This document shows, one piece after another, positions 24,942-34,898 of a stretch of 64,000 nucleotides of DNA. The position numbers and the translations under genes are program-made. Origin of the DNA: Dichotomocladium elegans (taxonomy: Eukaryota > Mucoromycota > Mucoromycetes > Mucorales > Lichtheimiaceae); the NCBI GenBank assembly GCA_025716815.1, contig JAIXMN010000003.1, positions 1,922,001 through 1,986,000 of the forward strand, in the 5' to 3' direction. Under the pieces are notes generated by a model that made no database searches, had not been told where the DNA came from, and saw only the letters and a list, made by a program, of their open reading frames with translations. How positions within the stretch are numbered: the first letter of the stretch is position 1; each line of letters starts with the position of its first letter.

Positions 24942-27140
24942 ATGGCCCAACCCCACCGCCCCGTCATTCCCGAAGGCATGCGCACTGGCCACAGCATTGA
25001 CCGCACTGGCCGTATAATTGGGGTGAAATCGTCCATACGGGGCATCGGCTGGCGACAGCAGTACCGTGAACGTCTGTATCAGTTGGTTGACCTTGTCCAC
25101 AACACCACAACACAGGCGTACGCGTTCGCCAAATATATTTTCATCAACGAGGCAGCGCGCGATCCAACTTTTAACATCCAGGAAAACATCACGGAGAAGT
25201 TCTTTTCAGAAGTTTGGCTCTCCATGGTTAACAAAGCCGAACGCCGCACCCAAGGTGAAACTGCCCGCATCCGAGAACTAATTAATCGCCACAAGGATGA
25301 GTACCTTCGGATATCCGGATACGACAGGCCTGCGTTCCCTTATTCCCAGCAATGTTCTTCTTACGAAGGCACCAAGATTTATACTGCTTACGTGAATAAT
25401 GTCCACATGCGGTTCGGGCAACACCTTCGGCGTGTCATCAATGTCATCCTGAATCTTCGTCAGCGAAAAGCCGACCGCAAGCGAGAGTTAATCGCACAGG
25501 GCCTAAGCCCCGATCAAGTACGCCAGGACCTTTATGAAACCATCACCCGGCATGCCACAGGATTCAAGCTAGCAATTGCCCGTCGAGGTGTTTTGAGGGA
25601 AGACATTAACGCCGAACCTGGATTTCTTCGGGAAGCATACGATATCCTACAACCTGTCTTAAACGCTTACCCCCGAAACCACCAATTCCAACACCAGAGT
25701 ATCTATTACGACGCCAAGGCCAATCCTGTTAAGCATTTCAACGCCTTCTTCCAGCTTGCACGCGTTTGTCAACAGAACGGAATACGCGGATTCAACTGTT
25801 TTCCACTTCGTCGCTCGTGGTCACCATGCTACATGGAGATCGATACGAAAATCCTTTGCTACCATATCCTGGGCTGCAAAATGGAATCCCACACAAGCAA
25901 TATGGAGTACTGGAGACGTGTTGTAAACCTGAAATCAAGAGCTTTCAAACCCCAAGAATCCGAGCTGCTCCAATTCCGTGGGACTATTCACACTGACGGC
26001 GTCGGTGTTACTGTGTTCAAGAAGACAAATGGCCTTCAATCGGGTTTCGGACAGAGATTTGGCATCCAGAGCGAAGATATCGAATACGTCACCCCACAGA
26101 TACTCCGGAACGAAGACTATAGAGGACAATGGGTCACCATTGATCCTGGCAGAAGGGACCTGTTGTATTGCGTTCATGAGAACTCGTCACCCGACAACCA
26201 CCAGACCTTCCGATATACAAAGCAGCTTCAAGATCATACACGGAAGACCAAACGGTACCGCAGACTCCGAGAACGACTCAAGTTAGAGCGACCCGAGGTC
26301 GCGTTGGCTGAGCAGAATCTATCGCAATTTCAAAGTCATACGCTTTCCGTGCCCAACTACGACGGATACCTCGCCGCCAAGAATCGGGTCTCTGTAGTTC
26401 TCAAGTCTTTCTACGCGACAACCACTACGAACCACCCGAACCCGCAATTTCTTTTTCGAAAACTTCGCCTGTCAGCGTTTTACAAGAAGCAGCAAGCAGA
26501 TGAAAAGCTTCTCGATTCTTTGAATGCGAAGTTTGGCAGTAGATCCGTTTTCGTGATGGGAAATTGGTCTGCGCCGCATACAAGATATCACGAGCCTATC
26601 CGTGGTGTCGGCTTCCGGCGGCTGTTGAAGAAGAACAATTGCAATGTTTATTTGGTCGACGAGTACAAGACAAGCAAGTGCTGCCCTGTATGTGACAATG
26701 AAAGCCTTGCTACCTTTAAAATGGTTCCTAATCCACGCCCATATCGACGACCCGACAATCCACTCACGATCTGCCATGGCCTGCTACGGTATGAAGGACG
26801 GGCATGTTGTGTTATACTTCCAAAAGATTATAATACAGTATTTTGATGTTTCAATAGATGCACAAATCAAAACTGTACAGCAGGCATGGCAGAGGGTGTT
26901 TGTCAACCAAGGTTATGGAACCGGGATCTGGCGGCGGCTCTCAACATGCATCATATCCTCCGGGGTCTTCGGGAAGATGGTATCATCCCAGCAAGGTTCC
27001 AGAGAAGAAATGCTGCACAAGCATCCGCAGCTGGTGGAAGACCACACTCACCTGAACCAGAGCAGCGCAGCGTGAGACCACGACGGGCAAGGCCAGGAAG
27101 GCCACGAGGTGCACGCTCTGGCGGGTCGAGACGACCGTAA
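24942..27140 (+). CDS. Fanzor RNA-guided DNA endonuclease (TnpB homologue)
   Basis: Two exons, 24942-26788 and 26858-27140, joined in frame across a 69-bp intron (GTATGA...CAATAG); 709 residues. The RuvC-like nuclease signs are all visible. Asp401 lies in VTIDPGRRDLLY (RuvC-I). GNWSAPHTRYHEPIRGVGF precedes LVDEYKTSKCC, whose Glu574 is the likely catalytic acid in the rearranged position known for Fanzor. The zinc ribbon is Cys581-x2-Cys584 with Cys617-x4-Cys622, and Asp639 in LWNRDLAAALNM is RuvC-III. The intron separates the two halves of the zinc ribbon, and splicing is needed to restore it. The N-terminal half is the expected helical RNA/DNA-binding region; the last 40 residues are Arg/Pro-rich. 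Known Fanzors are guided by an RNA encoded at the element's right end. No inactivating change is seen. Confidence 0.93.
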
Positions 27141-27159
27141 CCCCAACCAAGAATTTTCC

Positions 27160-27419
27160 GCGTCAGTTATCGCTGACGCACCCAGGATAACCACAGCCCT
27201 TCGGGGCAAGCCCCCTTCCTTTGGAAGGACGGTGTGTTGTAAGTCAACGGGATTGGAGAAGGCGTAGTGTTTTCTGCTGACTAACAGGGTTTCATCCATG
27301 GATGCGATATCTTTTTACCTATTGATACGACAAATTTATATAATCCTATGCGACATTTTTCTTGTATTTTGCACGACATTATTTTATCTTGTTTACGAAA
27401 TTTATTTTTGAAAATAAAG
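27160..27419 (+). ncRNA. Candidate Fanzor guide (omega/f) RNA region
   Basis: Between the Fanzor stop and the right terminus lie three strong hairpins: GCGTCAG/CTGACGC with a 6-base loop (27160-27179), GCCC-UUCG-GGGC (27196-27207) and CCTTCC-UUU-GGAAGG (27214-27228). A conserved mini-intron follows (27239-27287), then AT-rich sequence to the terminus. Fanzor and TnpB systems encode their guide scaffold at this place, with the guide taken from the flank beyond the end; here the flank starts TGTGACCTTCTTG at 27422. Copy 2 keeps two of the hairpins and has lost the UUCG one by a short deletion. Position and structure support this; transcription is not shown. Confidence 0.55.
27239..27287 (+). 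other. Conserved mini-intron in transposon right end (copy 1)
   Basis: 49 bp from GTAAGT to TGACTAACAG, in the 3' region after the Fanzor stop codon. The same signals are kept in five right ends of this family although the sequence between them varies. Confidence 0.65.
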
Positions 27420-27421
27420 TA

Positions 27422-28516
27422 TGTGACCTTCTTGTTATTTTTATTAAATAATATGAAGGGCACGCTGGAGGAGGGGGTCTAGGGTTTCGACGGGCAGGAT
27501 CTACCACTACATCTGTGTCGTCTATTTTGGCGGATAAACTTTGGCCAGGAATAGCGATTAAGCTTGGTAGCAGACGCAGAAGTGGGATCTCGAAAGATGT
27601 CCTTTATTGTATGCGAACTTCTTACTATTTATACTGATTTTGCTATCTAAAAATACATAAACGGGATGCCAGAAGAAAAGGGTTTTTAATCGTTGGGATT
27701 GGTTTTCTTGACCAGTCGCGTCGTATTGATGCGTGCGATGGAGGTGTAGGTCGAAAAGGACATTCTTGGCAAACACTTATGATTGGTCGGAAATCCTCTG
27801 GCACGACATCTGATTGGCTGAAATTATTCATGCGCCGATATAAAAACAGAACGTCTGGCAACTTTTTCGATGACGACGGGACTCGAACCCGCAATCTCTG
27901 GTTCCGGAGACCAGCGCGTTATCCTTTTCGCCACGCCATCAAGTTAGCACCCGAGGTGCCAAAAATAAATAAGTAGACCTATAAAATGCGGCGATGTCTG
28001 CATCCAATTATTTTAGCTTAAGAGTTATGACATATCTATTGGGCGGCAATGACGAGCAAGTTTTCGTTGTTAAAAGCGAACACATCCCTCCCCATTGCCC
28101 TCACACGTCAAAAATAATTATCAAACTTTCATGTCGTCTAAAAGACAGCAAAACGTTAAGCGTATTTACGAATTGCAATGAAAGAAAAGGCCGAAAATCA
28201 ACTGAATGGACGAACGCTTTGTAAAAGGCCCTTGTATGCTATTAACGTTTTGAGCGCAACTATCATAGTAATGTGGATGTCACTACATAGCTTATCAAGA
28301 CTATTCCCTTGATGTTTTTGTAGCTCTTGTTCCCATGGGAATCGATATCAGATTCGTGCGTATTGCAAACTGTGCACGCGACTCCTTTCCTCCTTGACAA
28401 TAGCATCAGTTTTATGTAATTCATGCAAAGAAAGTTTATCTGGCGTTCGAATAACTAAACTTTGCGGTTATGGAGGATTCTAATAAAAGGACATCATAAT
28501 ACTGTTGCTGAGCCTG
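27422..28516. other. Intergenic region with one tRNA gene
   Basis: Apart from tRNA-Arg at 27868-27940 I see no gene. Short frames over the tRNA are shadows. The end of this stretch is the 3' side of bol2. Confidence 0.5.
27868..27940 (-). tRNA. trnR-CCG: tRNA-Arg (anticodon CCG)
   Basis: A full cloverleaf folds on the minus strand. The acceptor is GATGGCG/CGTCATC (one G-U), the D stem GCG/CGC, the anticodon stem CTGGT/ACCAG with loop CTCCGGA giving CCG, the T stem GCGGG/CCCGT with loop TTCGAGT, and the discriminator is G. There is no intron. A run of five T on the minus strand about 20 nt downstream (27846-27842) can act as Pol III terminator. It reads CGG codons. Confidence 0.94.
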
Positions 28517-28929
28517 TTACAGTTCCCCGCGTTCCTTCTTCTTTTCCCATTCCTCCGGAGTGAGGTCCTTCTACAAGAGCTTATGTCAAAATTGCCGTTC
28601 TTGGATCCCATTCTTTCGCATACGCACCTGAGAAAAAGCATGCACTTTACTAATCTCATCCTTGAGAGCCTCATTTACCAGTCGGTGACGAGCAAGAAGG
28701 CGTTTGTCTTGGAATTGGGGTGAGACAATGACCACATCAAACATCTGGCCACAGCCACCTGACTGATCAACGACCTCCTACAGCGATGTCTTAAAAAGGT
28801 GGTTCCTACTTTTGTCACATAGCAATAAAGAAAGCATATAGTATCAGTTACCACGTGAACTGCATGAAGACGCTCAGTGATGATTTGCTTGAGCGACTCT
28901 GCTGTGATTCCAGAGTGGGGTGATGACAT
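28517..28929 (-). CDS. bol2: BolA-like protein, Fra2/BOLA2 type
   Basis: Three exons, 28929-28852, 28777-28628 and 28570-28517, join in frame to 93 residues. Motifs of the family are [34 protein letters not shown], the invariant His in KVHAFSQK and the C-terminal TPEEWEKKK. The lack of a targeting sequence and the SGGCG motif (with the conserved Cys) place it with cytosolic BOLA2/Fra2. That protein forms a [2Fe-2S] complex with monothiol glutaredoxins and signals iron status to iron regulators in yeasts. It is divergent from the EH-domain gene. Confidence 0.95.
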
Positions 28930-29327
28930 TTAAGGAACTGAAATAACACGAGGAAAAAAGGCTCGACTGTGACGGCGGGCTGAAGCGGGTTGGTCTCTGA
29001 GAATCACAGACTTGGGTTGTGGGTGCACTTAACCTGCAATAAGGCCTTGAAAGCTGCAAAAAGCGTTCGATAATGGCAGTAGGTTTACCGCGCGTTACAG
29101 CATGCCTGTCTCTGGAGGGTTGAGGCGGATGATGAAAATACGAATCGTGTGAGTGCCCGACAAGGGGTGCAAGGCCTAACAGCATGGATTTGCGGTAGGA
29201 GTAGCATTTGCCCTAAGCGCCCAAATCGTATAACAGCGTTTACTTCCTTTCTTTCTTTCCTTTCTTTTTCCCCCATTTTCAACTTTGACATTTCTCTCTT
29301 TTCTTTTTTTTTTTTGCATGTCATTCC
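28930..29327. promoter_or_regulatory. Shared divergent promoter bol2 / EH gene
   Basis: 398 bp between two divergent starts, with a pyrimidine tract (about 29245-29315) before the EH gene. No specific site is assigned. Confidence 0.5.
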
Positions 29328-31283
29328 ATGAACAAACTGAAAACGACATTTCTGCGCTCGCATAGTACAAAGCATACCGACGACAGGCGGTCGCAGCAGT
29401 TTGCAAAGAAACTCACCGCCTCACAATTACCTTCTTTCGATGACGCCGAGGCCAATGTCAACGAACTTCCAGCGCTCTGTATGGATGAGTTATCAGAAAC
29501 AGAGAAGCTTGCTTATCGAACATGGTGGAAGGATCTGGACCCGTTTTCCATTGGACATCTTGACAACGAAGCGTTGCTCAAGTTCGTGCGAGGGTGCTGT
29601 CTGCCAGACCACAAGTTAGCACAGGTACGTTTCTGTTATTTATGCTGTTTCTTACCCCGCTTCAACCGATTCCCTATTTACCCTCTCACGCCCCCAGCAT
29701 ACGCAACTAGCCTCTCATCCGGGCTGAGCACAACTTCACTAAACTACCTAACGTAGATTCTGCAACTTTTCAAGGATGCGGGAGATGGACTCAGCGAGCA
29801 ACAGTTTTACGCCGTGCTTCGCTTGATTGGACATGCCCAAAATGGTAGGACGATCAGTCGCGACATGGTCTTTTTGGGAGGTAAGGCCAAGTGATCATGC
29901 GACAAAATTTATAAATGCAAAGTCTCATCGGCTTCTGCGGCACTCGCAGCGCCTGTTCCCAAGTTCAGGACGAATGCGATCGACGCCCTCATCAAAACAT
30001 CTCCAGCTCCAACCTCAGACGTGTCAACAGCAACAGATCAAATGGGCACTAAGTCCGGTAATAGTAACACAGGCGCTTGGCAGCAGGGAGCACAAGCCTC
30101 TCGAAATTCTTGGGTCCAAATGGACCCTATTACTGCCCAACAGCGCCCCACCTCTTGGTATGTTGGTCAGCAATCTTTGCCGCAGTATAACGTCAATATC
30201 CAGCCTTCAGCGCCACTTATGTCGCCGCCAATGCGCCCGTTGCCATCCACTTCATCCTTTAGTGGATCTACCAGTAAGCAGAGCTTCGGGAGCAGCAGCA
30301 ATACGTCGGGGACCTATGAGACACCTACTTTAGCAAACCAACCCGCGTTGCAGTGGCCGCAACTACCTCCCCTACAATCGCACTCAAACCAATTCACATC
30401 GCATTCGAGCATTACTATGGATGTTAGTGCAAAAAACGAGCAAAAACTGCACCCATATACCCACTCACGCTCACGATCCATGCCCTATTCAGTTCCGCAA
30501 CCCTCGCCTCATACTCAGCCCAATGCAACAACGCTCTCCGAAAAAGAACCTGAAAGCCTTTTTGTATTTGGTACAGTGGCAAGCACTTTCGTAAAACAGC
30601 AGCAGCAGCAGCCACACCGACCCGCACAACACGCGTCCCGAGCTTCCATGGACGCGGATTCGTTTCAACGGTTATCGTCAGCAATCGACACTGGCCAGTC
30701 GCTACTACTGACAAAAAAATTCGTTCCGCCCAAGGCATCCAATAACCCTTTTGAGAGCGCAATCGAGGATTCACCTAAAAGAGAGCCTTCATCCTTAAAC
30801 TGCAGTCCATTTGCAGATCAAAGCAGTAATGATTCAGACATTGCCGCTTTACCAGCATCTGTGGTAGGAGGAATAACGGGAGGTTATGAATGCGGCCAGC
30901 ACGAAGAGCACGCAGGTGCTTCGCCTTGGCTCTCGATAAGTGGAACGAATAATCACCCCAACAAAGAACATGTATACCCGCCGCCGGTGCCGCCTCAAGC
31001 AACCAAACCAGCATTCCTTAAATATTCGCGCAATCTTCCTCCGAGTTCTCTAAGGAGGACTCAGAGCTATGGTGCGCGTGCCTTCAACAGCACATCTGGC
31101 ATGTCGCTCGATCCATTCAACACATCCTCTGGTCTTGACACGCCCCCGTTCACTACGCCCACCACCAATAATACTTTATATACTACCTCAAACAACAGCA
31201 ATAATGTAAACGCCTCTGAGTTCTCACACGGCAACAAGCTCTTTCGCCATAAGTCGGATGGTTCTTCCCTAATGCGTCGTTAA
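29328..31283 (+). CDS. EH-domain protein, probable endocytic adaptor
   Basis: Exons 29328-29624, 29757-29880 and 29950-31283 join in frame to 584 residues. Residues about 54-145 form an EH-type paired EF-hand domain: LSETEKLAYRTWWKDLDPF, then LPDHKLAQILQLFKDAGDGL and QQFYAVLRLIGHAQNGRTIS, ending LGAPVPKF. The remaining 430 residues are disordered and rich in Ser, Gln, Pro and Asn. They contain the EH ligand-like motif NPF (SNNPFESA) and DPF/SPF tripeptides, typical of clathrin adaptor networks. The closest general class is Eps15/REPS-like endocytic proteins; an exact orthologue cannot be named. A transposon end lies about 170 bp past the stop. Confidence 0.8.
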
Positions 31284-31549
31284 CTTGTTTTTATTACTTT
31301 CCTGGTTTTTTTTTCCAATTTGGATAAAGAATTCTTCTCTCCTTGCTCTCCCGTTGACGACAAATAATACAATTGCGTTAAATGTTTATTACCATCATTG
31401 TCGCTGAACAAGAATTGTTATGTAAATAGCATCAGCGGTGCGGTAGCCTATACTTTATTTTCAAAATAAATGTCGTAAACAAGATAAATAATGTCGCATG
31501 TAATTATATAAATTTGTCATATCAATAGGTCGCATCCATGGATTAAACC

Positions 31550-31598
31550 CTGTTAGTCAGCAGAAAACACTACGCTTTCTCCAATCCCGTTAACTTAC
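31550..31598 (-). other. Conserved mini-intron in transposon right end (copy 2)
   Basis: On the minus strand 49 bp from GTAAGT to TGACTAACAG, the same length as in copy 1. Confidence 0.6.
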
Positions 31599-31673
31599 AA
31601 CAAACCGTCCTTCCAAAGGAAGGTTATCCTGGGTGCGTCAGCGATAACTGACGCGGAAAATTCTTGGTTGGGG

Positions 31674-33835
31674 TTACGGTCGTCTCGACCCGCCAGAGCG
31701 TTCACCTCGTGGCCTTCCTCGCCTCAGCCGTCGTGGTCTCACGCTGCGCTGCTCTGGTTCAGATGAGTGTGGGCTTCCACCAGCTGCGGACGTTTATGCA
31801 GGATTTCTTCTCCGAAATCTTGTTGGGATGATACCATCTTCCCGAAGACCCCGGAGGATATGATGCATGTTGAGAGTAGCCGCCAGCTCCCGGTTCCATA
31901 ACCTTGGTTGACGAACGCCCTCTACCATGCCTGCTGTACAGTTTTGATTTGTGCATCTATTGAAACATCAAAATATTATAATCTTTTGGAAATGTAACAC
32001 AACATGCCCGTCCTTCATACCGTAGCAGGCCATGGTAGATTGTGAGCGGATTGTCGGGTCATCGATATGGGCGTGGATTAGGAACCATTTTCAAGGTAGC
32101 AAGGTTTTTATTGTCACATACAGGGCAGCACTTGCTTGTCTTGTACTCGTCGATCAAATAAATATTGCAATTGTTCTTCTTCAACAGCCGCCGGAATCCG
32201 ACACCGCGGATAGGTTCGTGATATCTGGTATGCGGCGCAGACCAATTTCCCATCACGAAAACGGACCTACTGCCAAACTTCGCATTCAAAGAGTCGAGAA
32301 GCTTTTCATCTGCTTGCTGCTTCTTGTAAAATGTTGACAGGCGAAATTTTCGAAAAAGAAATTGCGGGTTCGGGTGGTTCATAGTGGTTTTCGCGTAGAA
32401 AGACTTGAGAACTACAGAGACCCGCTTCTTGGCGGCGAGGTATCCGTCGTAGTTGTGCACGGAAAGCGTATGACTTGTAATTGGGATAAATTTTGCTCAG
32501 CCAACGCGACCTCGGGTCGCTCCAACTTGAGTCGTTCTCGGAGTCTGCGGTACCGTTTGGTCTTCCGTGTATGATCTTGAAGCTGCTTTGTATATCGGAA
32601 GGTCTGGTGGTTGTCGGGTGACGAGTTCTCATGAACGCAATACAACAGGTCCCTTCTGCCAGGATCAATGGTGACCCATTGTCCTCTATAGTCTTCGTTC
32701 CGGAGTATCTGTGGGGTGACGTATTCGATATCTTCGCTCTGGATGCCAAATCTCTGTCCGAAACCCGATTGAAGGCCATTTGTCTTCTTGAACACAGTAA
32801 CACCGACGCCATCAGTGTGAATAGTCCCACGGAATTGGAGCAGCTCGGATTCTTGGGATTTGAAAGCTCTTGATTTCAGGTTTACAACCCGTCTCCAGTA
32901 TTTCATTTTGCAGCCCAGGACATGGTAACAAAGGATTTTCGTATCGATCTCCATGTAGCATGGTGACCACAAGCGACGAAGTGGAAAGCAGTTGAATCCG
33001 CGTATTTCGTTCTGTTGACAAACACGTGCAAGCTGGAAGAAGGCGTTGAAATGGTTAACGGGATTGGCCTTGGCGTCGTAATAGATACTCTGGTGTTGGA
33101 ATTGGTGGTTTCGGGGGTTAGCGTTTAAGACAGGCTGTAGGATATCGTATGCTTCCCGAGGAAACCCAGGCTCGGCAATAATGTCTTTTCTCAAAACACC
33201 TCGACGGGCAATTGCTAGCTTGAATCCTGTGGCATGCCGGGTAATGGTTTCATAAGGGTCCTGGGGTACTTGATTGGGGCTTAGGCCCTGTGCGATTAAC
33301 TCCCGCTTGCAGTCGGCTTTTCGCTGACGAAGATTCAGGATGACACGCCGAAGGTGTTTCCCGAACCGCATGTGGACATTATTCACGTAAACAGTATAAA
33401 TCTTGGTGCCTTCGTAAGAAGAACATTGCTGGGAATAAGGGAACGCAGGCTTGCCGTATCTGGATATCCGAAGGTACTCATCCTTGTGGCGATTAATTAG
33501 TTCTCGGATGCGGGCAGTCTCACCTTGGGTGCGGCGTTCGGCTTTGTTAACCATGGAGAGCCAAACTTCTGAAAAGAACTTCTCCATGATGTTTTCCTAG
33601 ATGTTAAAATTTGGATCGCGCGCTGCCGCGTTGATAAAAATATATTTGGCGAACGCGTACGCTTGTGTTGTGGTGTTGTGGACAAGGTCGACCAACTGAT
33701 ACAGACGTTCACGGTACTGCTGTCGCCAGCCGATGCCCCTATGAACGATTTCACCCCAATTATACGGCCAGTGCGGTCGATGTTGTGGCCAGTGCGCATG
33801 CCTTCGGGAATGACAGGGCGGTGGGGTTGGGTCAT
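31674..33835 (-). pseudogene. Fanzor nuclease pseudogene (copy 2)
   Basis: Very similar to the gene at 24.9 kb over its full length, including VTIDPGRRDLLY, LIDEYKTSKCC and the second exon. It is broken in at least three places: a frame change near 33590-33500, another near 32460-32410, and a CGA-to-TGA nonsense change directly after PNPRPYR (near 32059), which removes the second half of the zinc ribbon and RuvC-III. Small in-frame deletions are also present (for example the SHTSNME segment). The high remaining identity shows recent inactivation. Confidence 0.9.
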
Positions 33836-34299
33836 TTGGTGGGTGAAGACCTAGGGTATATTATTTCTTAGTATCGCAGAGCCGAGTATGAAAGCGGCCG
33901 TATTATCTTCAACCGTAAATGTGGTGTTGTGTTATTTTCTGTATATGTGGATAGTGGAAAGGGACAGTTTGCTTGAACATCACTATTTATAGTGTCAGCA
34001 ATGATTGCTCATACTTTGAGTACTGCTTGTTGAGAATAATGGAGCTATTATGATGCAATATTCCAGATCCATCTCCACAGTCTTTTTCCCACTGGGTTCT
34101 TTAATGAGATTTTACTGACGTGAGGACGGTCTGAAACCAACAATGAAAACCCAAACAATTCCAAGAAGTAATTCCAAGACCATCTCAAGAATAATCCGAT
34201 ATATATCCGGCACTGGTGTAGTGTAGGAAGATTATACTTCTTTTCGTCCTCTCTCAGTCTCTTACAACACAACAAAACACGACGCTGCTGTCAGAGTCC

Positions 34300-34680
34300 T
34301 TTTCGTACTGTAATGCCCATCGCTGTGCTGAACGAACATGGATTCCTAGCTGTTTTGCTGCAGCTGATGCACTCAATACCTCCTCAAACACCAGTTTGAA
34401 GAATCTGACTTTGTCTTGGTCAGTGTACGCTGTGTACTGCGCTTGATCCCCGCTTCTTTCATCCGAATGTCTGCATCCTTTCGCTTGGGAATGTGCGTGG
34501 CAGTAAGCTCAGGGTTATCTTTGCACGATATGCTACTCAGATATTCAGTGTAAGAACAAACGGATTGAAGTGAGTACATTTCCTCATCATTGACATAGTC
34601 CATAGATTCAGGTCAGCCGCGTTCATCAGCGACATGACCTTGGCCATCGTCATAAAAAAATAGATTGCTTATTTCAGAAT
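34300..34680 (-). pseudogene. Truncated Tc1-type transposase relic in copy 2
   Basis: Minus-strand fragments NDEEMYSLQSVCSYTEYL, THIPKRKDADIRMKEAGIK and SASAAAKQLGIHVRSAQRWA, broken by frame changes. It ends at the same helix-turn-helix point as in copy 1, then joins sequence that in copy 1 lies about 330 bp further on. Confidence 0.75.
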
Positions 34681-34898
34681 GTAAAAGTTTATAAAGAGAA
34701 AGGTCATAAGAATGGGATGGATTCGCGACATCTTTCCGTGTATGCATGTGATATTCGTTTTGTCGTCACGCGTAAAGATTTCTGGGCAAAATACGATTTG
34801 TATTTTTGCGATCCTGCGACTTCCAGAACTGGCAGGGTGCGACTTTGATTTTGAAAAATGTTGTATACAATAATAATAGATGTCTTGATGTATTCCTT

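Larger units (their letters stand above)
23475..27419 (+). mobile_element. Fanzor-carrying Tc1/mariner-type transposon (copy 1)
   Basis: A 3.9-kb element flanked by TA at 23473-23474 and 27420-27421. Its ends are imperfect inverted repeats: CACCATTTTTCAAAATCAAAG on the left and, inverted, CTTTATTTTCAAAAATAAATT on the right. Contents in order on plus: repeated TCGCA motifs in the left 150 bp, a truncated transposase relic, a nested MITE, an intact-looking Fanzor gene, then a structured 3' region with a mini-intron. The left end is 264 bp past the PPR stop. It cannot be self-mobile because the DDE domain is missing, so movement would need a transposase from elsewhere. Copy 2 at 31.45-34.86 kb is its close relative in opposite orientation. 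Confidence 0.85.
31453..34863 (-). mobile_element. Fanzor-carrying transposon, decayed (copy 2)
   Basis: A 3.4-kb element on the minus strand, flanked by TA at 34864-34865 (left) and 31451-31452 (right). It aligns with copy 1 through the left end, transposase N-terminus, Fanzor gene, hairpins, mini-intron and right terminus. It lacks the MITE, about 330 bp after the helix-turn-helix, and small parts of the 3' region. It lies between the 3' ends of two convergent genes, 33 bp from the stop of one and about 170 bp from the other. Confidence 0.85.

Noticed and set aside
24942..27140. Bacterial IS605/IS607 TnpB or contaminating prokaryotic DNA
   Set aside because: The gene has a spliceosomal intron, lies in a TA-flanked eukaryotic element and has relatives in the same contig.
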